NCBI GenBank assembly: GCA_002104905.1
Contig: MCFE01000280.1
Coordinates: 39,821 to 103,820, forward strand
DNA: 64,000 bases
Reading direction: 5' to 3'
Source: Basidiobolus meristosporus CBS 931.73
Lineage: Eukaryota; Basidiobolomycota; Basidiobolomycetes; Basidiobolales; Basidiobolaceae
Positions 22,058-32,842 of the stretch are shown here, in pieces (the stretch's first letter is position 1; the number at the start of each line of letters is the position of its first letter). The translations under genes and the position numbers were made by a program. The notes under the pieces were generated by a model. That model was not told the DNA's origin and searched no databases. It saw only the letters and a program-made list of their open reading frames with translations.

Positions 22058-22164
22058 AATAGGGTGCTATATATTAGTGGTAGAGCAAGGAGGAAGAGCT
22101 GCAAAATAATTCAAAGTAATAAGTTTAAATGTAATGAGTCAGAACAAATAAATTTAAACTGGGA

Positions 22165-22480
22165 CTAATTGTGGTTTTGTAAATTGAAGGCAAACTCCCA
22201 TGTTACCAAAGATACAATCTATCAATTGGGTTAAGTCAGAATTGTTTGAAGAATTAAAGGTATTTTTGTTGGAGCCAGTAGTGACAGGAGGGCCATACAT
22301 GAGAAGATTGGTAATGTATACATACAATGGGCAGACAGATCCAAAGGATTTGTGCATCAAACAGTAAGAAATCCAGAAGGGTTAATATTTTGTAAGGGAG
22401 TAGCAAAGGAGAAGTTTGCCCAGGGAGATAAAAAGGTAGAGACAAACTATACTACGGCAATGTTTACCTTGAAGGGCAAT
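22165..22480 (+). pseudogene. Unidentified ORF, left part, in the virus-like island
   Basis: Two overlapping plus-strand frames with good amino-acid composition: one over about 22190-22360 and a second from about 22250 to the transposon at 22484. They are probably one gene with a frameshift near 22350. The second frame continues in phase after the Harb-1 insertion, at 25905. I recognise no family. It is divergent from the RPB2-like fragment. Confidence 0.45.
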
Positions 22481-23226
22481 AATAGACTTGTTCCATTGTA
22501 CCATGCCAGGGTGTGCGGCACAATCCACAGTTGTAAAGAACAATCAGGCACAATATTATAGCTACCAGAAGGAAGGATTGTTCTTGGACAATTTTGCACT
22601 ATGCGGGACAATCTCGCACACTATGGCGCAATCTGACACAATGAGGTTGGCATGGATGATTGCGCCAACTTGTAATGTTTGCATCACATGCGCAATTGGA
22701 TACTGTTATTATGGCAGGTAAAATCCAGTATTTGGATATGTTTCTTTAATGTAAATGGAAATGAATGTGTATCATACTATAAACTACACAGATACTTACC
22801 ATTTTGATTACCCTCACTCTAATTGGATGGTATCTCAGTGGTTAATTGGTCCAAAAGTATCCTGAAGCTGGCAGCCCCCAATTGGCTCATTGACTACTAG
22901 AAAAGCTACCTGATTTGCCATCAAATATCCCATTTTGCTCATTGAGCAAGTAAATCCCTGATTGTAGTGATTGGCCAAGGTGTCATAGCCAGCACGCAAG
23001 CAATTGTGTAGGTGCAAAACAGATCCAATAGCTGCACTAGTATTACAGATGACATATATATATGCAGGGTGTTTATTTATAGGGGTTCTGTCTCAAATGT
23101 GAGATGACCTAGATATTACTTATATCAAGAATTTGATGATCACTGATTTGCAATGGCTTGATTTGGATTGCAAAAAAAATGGGTTGTCAGGATCATTACA
23201 AATTTGAGCAATTCCAAGCAATTGCA

Positions 23227-24474
23227 TTATCTTCTCCTGGGTTTTTTTCTCACAGGGATTACTACTGAAGCATCTGGTAGTGACTCACTTTGCACACCTA
23301 TACTACTTCCTGGCTGACTATCATCTTGGCTACTTGTGCATTTGTAGTCAGTATTTTGCCTCCTAGTTGATGAGTGTGATGCTACAGCTTGGCCACACTG
23401 AATTGCTCCAACTGAACCAACTGAACCGGCCTGTAGGGCCACACGCTGACGTGTTCTTTTACTTGCCAAGGGCTCTGGTGGTTGAGGCACTTCATGTTGG
23501 TCATCATCAGTCAGTTCACCAGAAGTAACTTGCTGATGGTCAGGCAAAACGGCACGTGCAGGCGCGCCTTGATGCATTGAGATGGCCCTTGGCTGAGTTC
23601 AATGTGATGCTGCAAGTTGATGCAACTTGGTCCGCTCCAATGGACTGGTGTCTAAATTAGCAGTTTGGCGAGTTCTTGTAGTTTTGCTCTGAAGCGCGCA
23701 TGTTGACCCAACGCGTGTTGACTCAATGCGGGGCGTTCTGGTAAAGGGTGTTGGCGTACTCTGGACTGACGTGCACTGGTGCGCTGTGGTTGCAAGAGAT
23801 GGTAGGGAATCCAGCAAGGCATGCTGGCGTGATCTGGACAATGTTGCTTGCAGTCTGTATTCTTCCTCCTGAAGCTCACCATCTGATTCCTCAAGGTATT
23901 CACTTACCCTCTGTCTGATACTTTGGAGCTGTTGCCTGGATGAGTCCTATGTATATTGCTCTTAGAAGCCACTGCGCTCTACTAATATATCACATAGTAC
24001 ATTAGTCATTTGAGGCAAAAACTCATTCAAAATCTCTTTGGTTCCCAAAGTTGAGGCACAAACGGACGCGTCCGGCCCATACTGTGCAAATTGCGCGCAA
24101 AATTGCTCCCGTGCGGCTTCTTTGTCAAATCCCCTCACTCTCAGCTGATTCTTGATTTCAATACTTGTCTTGTTATATATCTTTTTACATACATTGGCTG
24201 GCATCTTGATGTAGAACTCATGCCACAGCTTTCTACTCAAATTCTTCCATCTTTGTCGACTCCCTGAGGTATCTAGTTCTGCTAGATTAATTAGTAGTGC
24301 CCTAATATCTGTATGAAGGCTCATCGTAGACACTTGGGCCATACTAAAATCATTTGGCAAGAACTCAAACGGATCTGACATCGACTTTTCCGGTCCGGAC
24401 TGTGCTAGTGAGCTGGGGGATGGGTTTTGTCTGGGTTGTACTAAAGATGAGTTGAGGCTTGGTATGGGGACCAT
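23227..24474 (-). pseudogene. Harb-1 second ORF (accessory protein), interrupted
   Basis: A single minus-strand frame from ATG at 24474, interrupted by TAA and TAG near 23945-23965 and by a TGA at 23599-23601 that would be CGA before a C-to-T change. The first 170 codons contain RQRWKNLSRKLWHEFYIKMP, and the tail ends in a basic RKKPRRR. Harbinger elements usually carry a Myb/SANT-like DNA-binding partner needed for transposition. I cannot confirm a Myb fold here. CpG is frequent in this gene, unlike the transposase next to it. The stops might instead mark an intron near 23950. Confidence 0.55.
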
Positions 24475-24833
24475 AGCAATGGATTTGGATACTTATACAG
24501 CAGTATATTGGCATCAACCTGGTCTTATATGAAATATATATGAAAACTAATGTGATTGTTGAATTTTCCATATATTATGCATGATGCATCTTGGATTGCG
24601 TTGACACGGATCAGATCACATCAATTGCAGATTTCCTATTTGATTATAGACCTATGATTAAAGCATCAATAAAAGTACCAAGGCATTGTTTGCGGATGAT
24701 TTTTGCGACATAATGACAGGATACATGGCAATTGATGGAGATTTAACCATAATGTATTAAAAATCAGATAAATAATGCGTATCGCGCCAAAGCAATTCAA
24801 ACCGCCTCAATACAATCATCCACCAATTTTAAT

Positions 24834-25718
24834 ATGACTTACTCATCTAAATGGTCTTTTCTCATCAATCCCATCACTACCACTGGATTTCCTTTTGACA
24901 CACTAGAGGAGATTGATTCCAAGTACTGTGGACCATCAACCCCAATCTACTCAAGGAGATCCCTTGTCAAGCTTCTCTGCTATTACAAGAACTATTGCCC
25001 TACAAGGTTTCATCCCACCATCCATGGCAACAAAAGTCCTAGAAGCTTTCATTCCCAGCTGACAGCAATGGAGAACCACCTTGCAGAGGGTATGAATGAC
25101 TTAGAGCAAGCTTGGAATACTAGGTTCAGAAGCTCCAATAGACTTCCATATCCCAGAGTGTTCAGCAACAGGTTCCATATCAGGAGTATTTTGGATACCT
25201 TCCCAGTGAGGATTAACAGACCTTTTAGAGGGCAGAGGCACTTTTATTCTGGCAAGTACAAGGCACACTGCGTGAAGTTTCAAGCACTGTCTGACATTGA
25301 GGGTAACATCATCTGGTTTAGTGGGCCATTTGCTGGAAGTAGGCATGACAAAGCACTCTGGGTAGAGAATCATCCTGAATTCAGTAGAGGGGAGAAATGT
25401 ATGGCAGACTTAGCTTATATAGGGGAGGATTGTCAGAGATTAGGATGTATTACTGCTTATAGGAATCCAAGGAATGGTGTGCTTAGCAGGAAGCAGAAGC
25501 TCTACAATGAGATATTTAATCATTTCAGAGTGAGGGTAGAGCACACATTTGGATATCGGAAGAGATTCAGCATATTGGCAGGTATATACAGAGGAAAGTC
25601 ATATATAGGAGAAAACAGCAGAATAGGTAAAATAGTTAAGATACTTATTAATGCACAGTATGTTCATACAAGAAGACATCCACTGAGAGAAATGTGTCTG
25701 GAGCATTATGAAGAGTAA
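24834..25718 (+). CDS. Harbinger-like DDE transposase (DDE_Tnp_4 type), apparently intact
   Basis: A 294-codon uninterrupted ORF. The catalytic triad is visible as D121 (LDTFPVRI), D192 (MADLAYIG) and E236 (VRVEHTFGYRKRF). Between them is the family-typical block GKYKAHCVKFQALSD, followed by GSRHDKALW. The N-terminal part (EEIDSKYCGPSTPIYSRRS) is shared with a fragment at 55290-55540. The protein would cut and rejoin the terminal inverted repeats of Harb-1 and probably of the MITE at 13275. No frameshift or stop is visible, although only two or three CpGs remain in the gene. The start ATG is the first in frame; an intron upstream is possible. The ORF ends 183 bp before the right terminus. Confidence 0.85.
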   Translation: MTYSSKWSFLINPITTTGFPFDTLEEIDSKYCGPSTPIYSRRSLVKLLCYYKNYCPTRFHPTIHGNKSPRSFHSQLTAMENHLAEGMNDLEQAWNTRFRSSNRLPYPRVFSNRFHIRSILDTFPVRINRPFRGQRHFYSGKYKAHCVKFQALSDIEGNIIWFSGPFAGSRHDKALWVENHPEFSRGEKCMADLAYIGEDCQRLGCITAYRNPRNGVLSRKQKLYNEIFNHFRVRVEHTFGYRKRFSILAGIYRGKSYIGENSRIGKIVKILINAQYVHTRRHPLREMCLEHYEE

Positions 25719-25904
25719 ATAAAGCAAGGAAAGTACTATTCTGAGCAACATAAGTAAGATTGAGTAAAATTACCAGTAACTGTATCATACCACTGGCATC
25801 ATGGTAGAAATTATAGTGCCAGATAGTGCCGTAGAGTGCCAGATTGATCCGGCACCATAAACAGGCTGGCACTATGTGGCACTATCCAACGGAACAAGTC
25901 TAAT

Positions 25905-26400
25905 ATGTATTATGTAGATTTTTGTAACTTATTGGGTAAGATATTAACCAGGGTATCAGAGGAGTTGGGGATAAGTGTATCAAACATTAAGGTACAGATT
26001 TTGGATTTGGATGATAAGTTGTTGTTGTATACAAGATTAATTCAGTCAAATGATGGGACAATTTATAGTGCAGCATATACAAATTAGAAGCAGGTAGATG
26101 TGAGTGAGGTAGGGAATGCAATGACAAGACCAGCAGTTAAATTTATGTTAACAAATAAGGACAAGAGTCAAGGAAGGCTTAGAATACAATGAAGCCAGAT
26201 GTATGTGGATAGGATTATAGAGTCTTTTCTGTTGGCAATTAGAGAGTAGAGGGGGAGAGAGATAGCACAACTATGGGAGAAATAAGATTTAAATAAATAT
26301 TATAGGAGAGAACAATTTGTGCAAGAAAGAAGAAGTATTTTCAAAAAGGAAAGAGAGCTAGGATTAAGATGTTAAGAAAGATTTGTGCAAGAAAGAGAGG
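25905..26400 (+). pseudogene. Unidentified ORF, right part, in the virus-like island
   Basis: Continues in phase from 22480 across the transposon. The first 60 codons are open (LGKILTRVSEELGISVSNIK). The same frame then goes on through TAG, TGA, TAG and TAA stops to a lysine/arginine-rich region near 26300-26400 with a partial duplication (FVQER twice). AT-rich codon usage matches the virus-like genes on either side. No family recognised. Confidence 0.45.
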
Positions 26401-26773
26401 TATTTTTAAAAAGGAACATGGCAGGAGGATGAGTTAAAATTTGAGAGTGGGTATAGAGGAGAAGGAAGTTATTAGAAGAGGGTATATACTTAAGAGAGTC
26501 AAGTGTGATATGAAATTATAAATTTGGGTTAAAACTAATATCTAATATAAGTTTGGTATTTAATTTTGGCTTTTAAAAAATAAATATAATCTTTTAATTT
26601 CAAACTCAAGTTGGCAACTTAATATTAATACTTATGTAAATACAACTACAAAATTTCTGCCATAAATTATTGTCATATATTATTGCCCCAAATTATTACC
26701 AGATAGTATTGCCAAAAATTAGTACCACAAATTATTTATTTGAGTTTGTGTAATATAGCCACATCCTATAACT
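26401..26773. other. Very AT-rich spacer
   Basis: No gene recognised. The stretch 26640-26745 consists of loosely repeated AAATTATT-type units. It lies downstream of both the unidentified plus-strand ORF and the minus-strand VETF-like fragment, so it is a convergent spacer. Confidence 0.5.
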
Positions 26774-27930
26774 CTATACCGTTTGTTTATTTGGTAAATA
26801 CACTATCTTGTCACCAGAACTTCTCCAAAGCTTTTCTTTTAAACCTAACAGTTTCCTAATGTTATTCATCAAACTAAGATGTTCCTTAAGCGGATTCCCA
26901 GGCTGCTCATTCAATATTGGAACCTTCCACAATGGCTTTGAAAAACATCTCTGAAATGTATCATCATCCCATTGTACAGCTACACAAATACCATCCTTGC
27001 TCACATATTGTGCCTTAACTCTCTTGGTTCCCAACTCTACAGGATAATCAAGATCTTGCGGTAAAAAAGCATCCTTGCCTGGAACTATTGTTGGTTTTAA
27101 CATTAAAGATACTTTTACGTCTATTAGTAATGATTACAACTTGTCATCATTTGTAAACATTGTTTTTCCCTTTGACAATATTACAGGCTCATATGTTGTT
27201 TTTGTTTTGAGAGACAACTTAGTATGATTCCTAAATATTATTATACCACAATTAAACTTCTGTTTCCAGAGATACCTACCATCATTGGGTGCATAAATGT
27301 TATATCCTTTGTTTTTTGTAACATATACTAAAATAATATCTATACCAAACATTTCCTCAAAATACCTATAACAGTATTTACTGTCCAAATTCTTTTTAGA
27401 ATTATTAAATGTCTCCACTACCATATCAAAAGGAATGTTACATGTTTCCTGTTTTGTTACCTCTAACCCTTCTGTACTAAAACCCTCTCTTATAACATCT
27501 ATCTGTTGGCTGAAATTCTTAAACAAAGTTGGATTTAAAGCATACAATATAGCTGCCAAAAAAGACAATGGACCTTGTTTGACTCCAACTGTAAAATAAG
27601 TATTCTTGATACATAAGTTTCCTATTGATGAACTTGGCAAAGGTCCCATTTTTCTTCCTCCAAATGTCTTAATAACCCAATTATTTTTGGTTTGTTCTCC
27701 CCTTTTGCTTTTTTTTCATTGTTTTGCCCAAAATAATATTTATAAGTTTTGCTACCAGGATGATTCATATGATCTGTTGTATAACAAGTTACCAAATGCA
27801 AAAATGTATCTCTATTAGATAACCTGTTTTTCTTCAAACAACAAAAAATTTCTCAGGTAAAGTATAATATCTAGAATAAGTTGTAGGAGGATAAGGATAG
27901 CATATAACTCACCCACCCATATTTTGCTCC
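26774..27930 (-). pseudogene. NCLDV-like early transcription factor large subunit (VETF-L/A7-like) fragment
   Basis: Minus strand. From about 27930: an FFCC motif near 27850, then after a frameshift GPLPSSSIGNL (near 27620-27650), a GV-x-x-GPLSFLAAIL block (27545-27580) and YRYFEEMFGIDIILVY (27320-27370). After a TAA at 27134-27136 the same frame gives AQYVSKDGICVAVQW (about 27000). The order F-x-CC, G-x-LP, SFL, EE-x-F-x-I, then a late D-G-x-x block follows what I recall of the VETF large-subunit-like proteins of large DNA viruses. At least one frameshift and one stop make it non-functional. Assignment by remembered motif pattern only. Confidence 0.45.
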
Positions 27931-27944
27931 AGAAAGCAAGTTAC

Positions 27945-28967
27945 AGTGTGCAGTCTTTTATCTGTTAGATGCAGCTCTACTGTGGTACCACAAAAAGATC
28001 AGGTCAACCACCATGATGGGATGCTCTACAAGATCCACCTGGGAAACACTTGTGTTGGAGATTCAGGATACTTTCAAACCGCCACACCAGCAGACACTAC
28101 TAGGAAGAAAGTTGAAGACACTCAGACAGAATGGAATGGTTTAAGAGTACATCTATGAATATATATGTCTACTTGGACAAATTGAAAAGAATGAACCTCC
28201 TGAATCAAGTGGAATACTTTATTGATGGGCTGAAAGAAAGAACTCTCATGGCAGTGAGTTATCAAAGACCTCAGACTATTGAAGAAGCAATCAAGATTGC
28301 CACTGACTATGACTCAGCTATGATTGAAGTTGGGAAGCCCTCAATGACTAATCAGAGAGGCTGCAATCACTCAGAAAGAAGACAATCAGAAGAAGTGCCA
28401 ATGGAAATAGACACTGTGCAGAAGAATGCTACCTGAGAAGAATGTAAGATGAAAGGAATTTGCTTTAATTACCACCAGCAAGGACATATAACAAAGTACT
28501 GCCCTCAGAGAAAAAATGGACACCAGCCATCAAGAACCTTCTACCATATTGAAGCCCTTGAGTAGAGTAACATGGGGGATGAACTTGATGAAGACTCAGA
28601 ACTCACCTTCCATATGACAGAAAAATACCTATCCCAGATGACCTCCAACTCAGGAAAGCTATTATACTTGAATGCAGTAATAAATGGAGTACCTGTCATG
28701 TGCATGATTGACTCTGGAGCATTGCAAGAGTACATTTCAGAGCAACTTGCTTTGATGTCTGGATACAACTTAGAACCTACCAAATCAACTTCAGTCTTAA
28801 CATCTCAATGGAACTCTCACATAAACAACTGTATTACTCAGCCAGTAAGGACAAATATCAATAACTATGAAGAAGACCTAAAGGCCTATATATTTGGGAA
28901 CTGCAAGTTGGATGTTGTACTTGGAAAAACCTGGCTATTTTGTTGTAATCCATCAATCATCTGGTGA
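27945..28967 (+). pseudogene. Gyp-1 gag, zinc knuckle and protease
   Basis: Ty3/gypsy gag remnant from about 27945 (5' LTR and gag start missing), with the FIDGLKERT and RPQTIEEAIKIA blocks. TGA follows at 28435. The zinc knuckle near 28455-28500 reads C-F-N-Y-H-x3-GH-x4-C, its second Cys changed to Tyr. The aspartic protease (28572-28967) has CMIDSGA near 28700. It joins the virus-like island on the left without a visible LTR. Confidence 0.82.
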
Positions 28968-29099
28968 ACCAATGGAACTAAGATCCAGAAGGACAACAAG
29001 ACCTATGAGCTATTACCTGCAAGATTGGATTGAAGCTTGGTCAATTCCAGTGTGTGTGAAACAAATGAACTTACCAAGTAACAGCTCTGTATAGCACTT

Positions 29100-29557
29100 A
29101 AAAAAGGTACCCAGATGATCCTTATGACAGTATTACAGGAGAATTCCTCTACTCCAGGATCCCAGAAGGTGTAGACTCTTTTGAAGGAATATTCAGATGT
29201 ATTTCCAGAGGAACTTGTAAGCCTACCACCAGTCAGAGATGTGGATTATGCCATTGACACAGGAGATAGCCCTCTTGTAAGTAAGATACCTATCACAATA
29301 AGTCCATTGGAGTTGGAAGAGATGAAGCAATAAATAGATCAGCTATTGGAGCAAGAATATATCAGACCCAGCAAGTCACCATGGGGTGCACCAGTACTTT
29401 TTGTGAAAGACAAAGATGGAACACTAGGATGTACACTGACTACAGAGCCCTCAACTCAGTTGCTGTGAAGAATAAGTACCCCATACTTTGGATTGATCAG
29501 CTTTTGGACCAACTCAATGGAGCCACTATATTCAGCAAGATTGACCTTATGTCAGGA
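29100..29557 (+). pseudogene. Gyp-1 reverse transcriptase, N-terminal part
   Basis: Blocks in order: the PPVRDVDYAIDTG linker, [37 protein letters not shown] and FSKIDLMSG, with two frame changes. It is cut after 29557 by the Gyp-2 insertion; the next residues of the same protein resume at 36152. Confidence 0.88.
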
Positions 29558-29931
29558 TGTGGGTTATTACTGACTGTGCTTGGTGTGTGGGAGAGCTTGT
29601 AGGTCAAGTGAGTACCACCTGGCTCAGGATACCTTCTGATAGAAGGTAGCAAGGTACTAAAGACATATGTTTATTCCATGCTAATCTTCTCCTTTCTAAC
29701 TTGGTTCAATCAGATATATATATATCTCTTGGAGGGGCCTAGATAATAGACATGGTATTATAAAATAGGGGTGTGAACACCTTCCTGTTGTGGTAAGTGT
29801 TCTAACTAGATAAGGGCAAGAATAGGAGGGAGGATGTGTGGGGAATTCATAGGGAGGATATTGGGAGACTTTGGGTAGAACTCTGGGGAGAACTCTTGGG
29901 CAAAGAGTGGGTACTACATTTAGTACTCACA
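29558..29931 (-). repeat. 3' LTR of Gyp-2
   Basis: 374 bp, TGTGGGTTATT to GTACTCACA. It aligns along its length with 35770-36146, with many substitutions. Confidence 0.9.
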
Positions 29932-31404
29932 TATCCTGGGGGTCAAGAGGGAACTTTGTCCTTGAAGTTCTTTGACTAACTTGCTTCTCCAGGGTCAACT
30001 TTGTTTACAGAGCCTGGGGAGTCATTATATTACCATTGCTGGTTGTCACTTGCAAAGGGGTCACAGGCAAGTACCTGATACCATTTGGCAGCAGAGTGGG
30101 GTGTGGCTTGCATTGCTTGAAGGATGTTTTCCACAGAGCCAAACAATTGGCAAACCATAGGGTTCTGGGTAAGTTCCTTGGGAGGGTTGGAGAACAAGAA
30201 GATATCTAATAATGCAACAAAGTCTTGCTTCTTTATCTTGCAAAAGTTGTTGGGGCTTGTCCTTGTCATGTTCAACACAACAGTGGGGGCTCTTTTGAAG
30301 TGGGCATACACTTAGTTGGCAGTCAGCTGTTGTCAATAACAAGTTTTTGCCTCTTCCAAGACATATTGTAGTTTTTCCATAGAGACTATGGCACAATCAA
30401 GGTACTTTTGCACTTACCTCATGGTTTCTACAGTGTCTGTGATGGTTTCATTGGCTTCTTGGAGTTGGACTTTGTACTGGTTCCTGAGTTGTCCTATAGT
30501 AAACCACTGTAATAGTTGTAACACAGCAACTTGGTGAGTTGTCCTATGGTAAACCACTGTAATAGTTGTAACACAGCAACTTGGTGGATTTCATGGGTTA
30601 ACTGGCTGGTGTATTTAATCTGTTTGCGTATTTTCTCTAAGATGGTTCCTTATTGGAAATGCGGTTTGAGATGTTTGCAAATTTCTCAGAGGAGTCCTTC
30701 AATTGGGAGTTCTACTTCTGGTGCTCTTGCTGCTTGTACCAGGTCTGCATATACCTTGACAACTGTGGTACCAATCAATGGCATATATGCAACAAAACAG
30801 GGGGGCTCTTGAGGTCTTGTGAGGGTGCAACAGTTGATTCCTTGTGTCTTCTGTCTGACTGTGTCCAGTATGGATACATGAATCAGTGCGGCATCCTTCT
30901 CCTTAATGATCAAGGAACCTCCTCTTAGGTGGTACACAGTCTTCTTGGGTAGTATCTCCATGCTTCATATTGGCATGGGTAACTTGTTTTGTCCCTCTCT
31001 GATTGTATCTTGTATCAATGTGACTGCTCTGGCAAACTACTCTTCCTAGGTGGCACTTGTTGCATGTAACACTCCTACCATATCTCTCAATACTTACAGG
31101 TTGGTCTTGTTTTTGATATCATCTTGATTCTTGCTGGTGGGAGGGGTATCACCGGTTTCAGGTGAACTGTTTCTTTTGGTGCTTTCCATATGCATTCTTT
31201 TATTCTCCCTTTTGGGCAAACTTCCTTGTGCATATCATTTATACTTATATTGACTAAAATCTTCTCTAATAAACTTCGTATTTATCCTATGTCTTCCTCT
31301 ATCCTTGTCATGATAATTGCTTAGTCACACTTTGGTTTCAGTGATGATTGGTGGATCATCAGGCCTGCAACAGTTTGGTTGTACCACACTGTATTGCCTG
31401 GTTT
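29932..31404 (-). pseudogene. Gyp-2 3' region downstream of integrase
   Basis: About 1.5 kb between integrase and the 3' LTR. The minus strand reads long but interrupted frames (for example 30961-30686) with no motif I recognise; it may be a degraded C-terminal extension or an extra ORF. It contains a 50-bp tandem duplication at 30486-30585. Confidence 0.5.
30486..30585. repeat. 50-bp tandem duplication
   Basis: Two adjacent 50-bp units starting GAGTTGTCCTAT, with a single difference (A or G at unit position 13). The unit length is not a multiple of three, so it would shift any frame through it. Confidence 0.92.
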
Positions 31405-32842
31405 TCACTTTTGTCTGGTTAGTTTCTTGTTTTTGGGTGGAGGAGGAAGGTGCTTTTCAATATTCTTGAATACTTTTATGTATATGTGGGCAATATGGTG
31501 TATCAACCTTTCTACATAGCTGTTATTTGTTGTCAAGGGGACACCTTCCATTGTTAATCCACCTTCTTCATGCCACTTGCACCTTTGTCCATACAGAACT
31601 TTGTATGGGGAGAATCCTGTCATTTTATTTAGTATTGTATGCATGGCTAGGAGTATCAGTGGGAGCAGCTTGGCCCATGACTGAGGGAGTTCCCAGTGAA
31701 GCTTCTCTAGTATGCAGCAACATGTCTGGTTCTTCCTCTTAGTTAATCTGTTAGTCTGGGGGTGATAGACAGCCATGAAGACTTGTTTCATGCCAATCAT
31801 TTTGTACAGATGGGCCACAGTGTTGTTCAGGAAGGAACCACCATTGTTGGACAGGAGTATCTGAGGATATCCATGTCAGCATATGAGTTGTTCTAGAATG
31901 AATTGGGCAGTTATTTTCTGATCTTTATTTTGGATGGCTTGGGCGTTGACCCACTTCGAGAAATAATTGGTAGCAATTATATGTATTGTTCTCCTTTCTT
32001 TGTTTTCATAAACTGGTCAACAAAGTCAATGCCTACCCAGTGGAAGGGTAGGTCAGCTGGTATTAGGGCAGTTGTCCCTATATTCTGACTCTGGTTAAAT
32101 CTTTTGCAGTTGGAGTATCTTTGTAATGTATTTGTGACCTTGGTCATCATTTTTTTCCAATAAAACATCTTTCTTAACATCTTATATGTTGTTAGGGGTT
32201 AGCATGTCCTAATGATATATGTCTTTCTTGTATGATTTCTTCACAGGCAGCTACTGGGGGTACCTTGACTCTGAACTGTCCTTTGAGGAACCATAATTGA
32301 TTTTTGTGTACTTTGTACTGAGATCATTTCCTTTCAAGGTCTCTCCTCTGCTTGTTTGTAACAATATGTTTGGGGTACTTCCCCCTTCTTTTAAAGCAGA
32401 TTGCATCCTTGTAGTCCTTGCTGACTTGTACTTGGCAAATGGGATAACAACTGAGGGAGTCTGTGTCCTGGTGTTTCTTGCCTGCACAATGAATTATTTT
32501 CAAGTTGTATTCTTGTAGTTGGAGGGCCCAACATGCTAGTCAACTGGTTAAGTCTTTAGTTTTCATCAGCCAGACCTGTGCACTGTGGCCTGTTACTATC
32601 ATGAATTAGCAACCATATATGTATGCATGGAATTATTGAATTGAATAAAGAACAGCCAGACATTCTATCATAGTAATGGGGTAGTGACGTTTGTGTTTGT
32701 TTAGCAAATGACTCACATATCTGATTGGGTGAAATTCTTTGGGTTGGTGGTATTGTCTCAGTACAGCGCCAATACCAGTGAGACTTCCATCACAGTTAAT
32801 GAAAAATCTCACATTACAACTACCACACAAAACACTGGCCAT
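31405..32842 (-). pseudogene. Gyp-2 RNase H and integrase
   Basis: RNase H at 32633-32842 (FFINCDGSLTGIGAVL, HKRHYPITMIECLAVLY). The integrase region is broken between 32630 and 31820, with a recognisable HPQTNRLTKRKNQ-type block near 31750. There the catalytic Glu reads Lys. Stops occur in nearly every domain. Confidence 0.78.

Larger units (their letters stand above)
22484..25901 (+). mobile_element. Harb-1: PIF/Harbinger-like DNA transposon, 3.4 kb
   Basis: Termini AGACTTGTTCC and GGAACAAGTCT, flanked by AAT on both sides (22481-22483 and 25902-25904). It carries a plus-strand DDE transposase (24834-25718) and a divergent second gene on the minus strand (24474-23227), an arrangement typical of Harbinger elements. 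Subterminal regions contain repeated GGCAC/GTGCC motifs, perhaps transposase binding sites. It is inserted into an ORF of the virus-like island. The 730-bp MITE at 13275 shares its termini. Confidence 0.82.
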
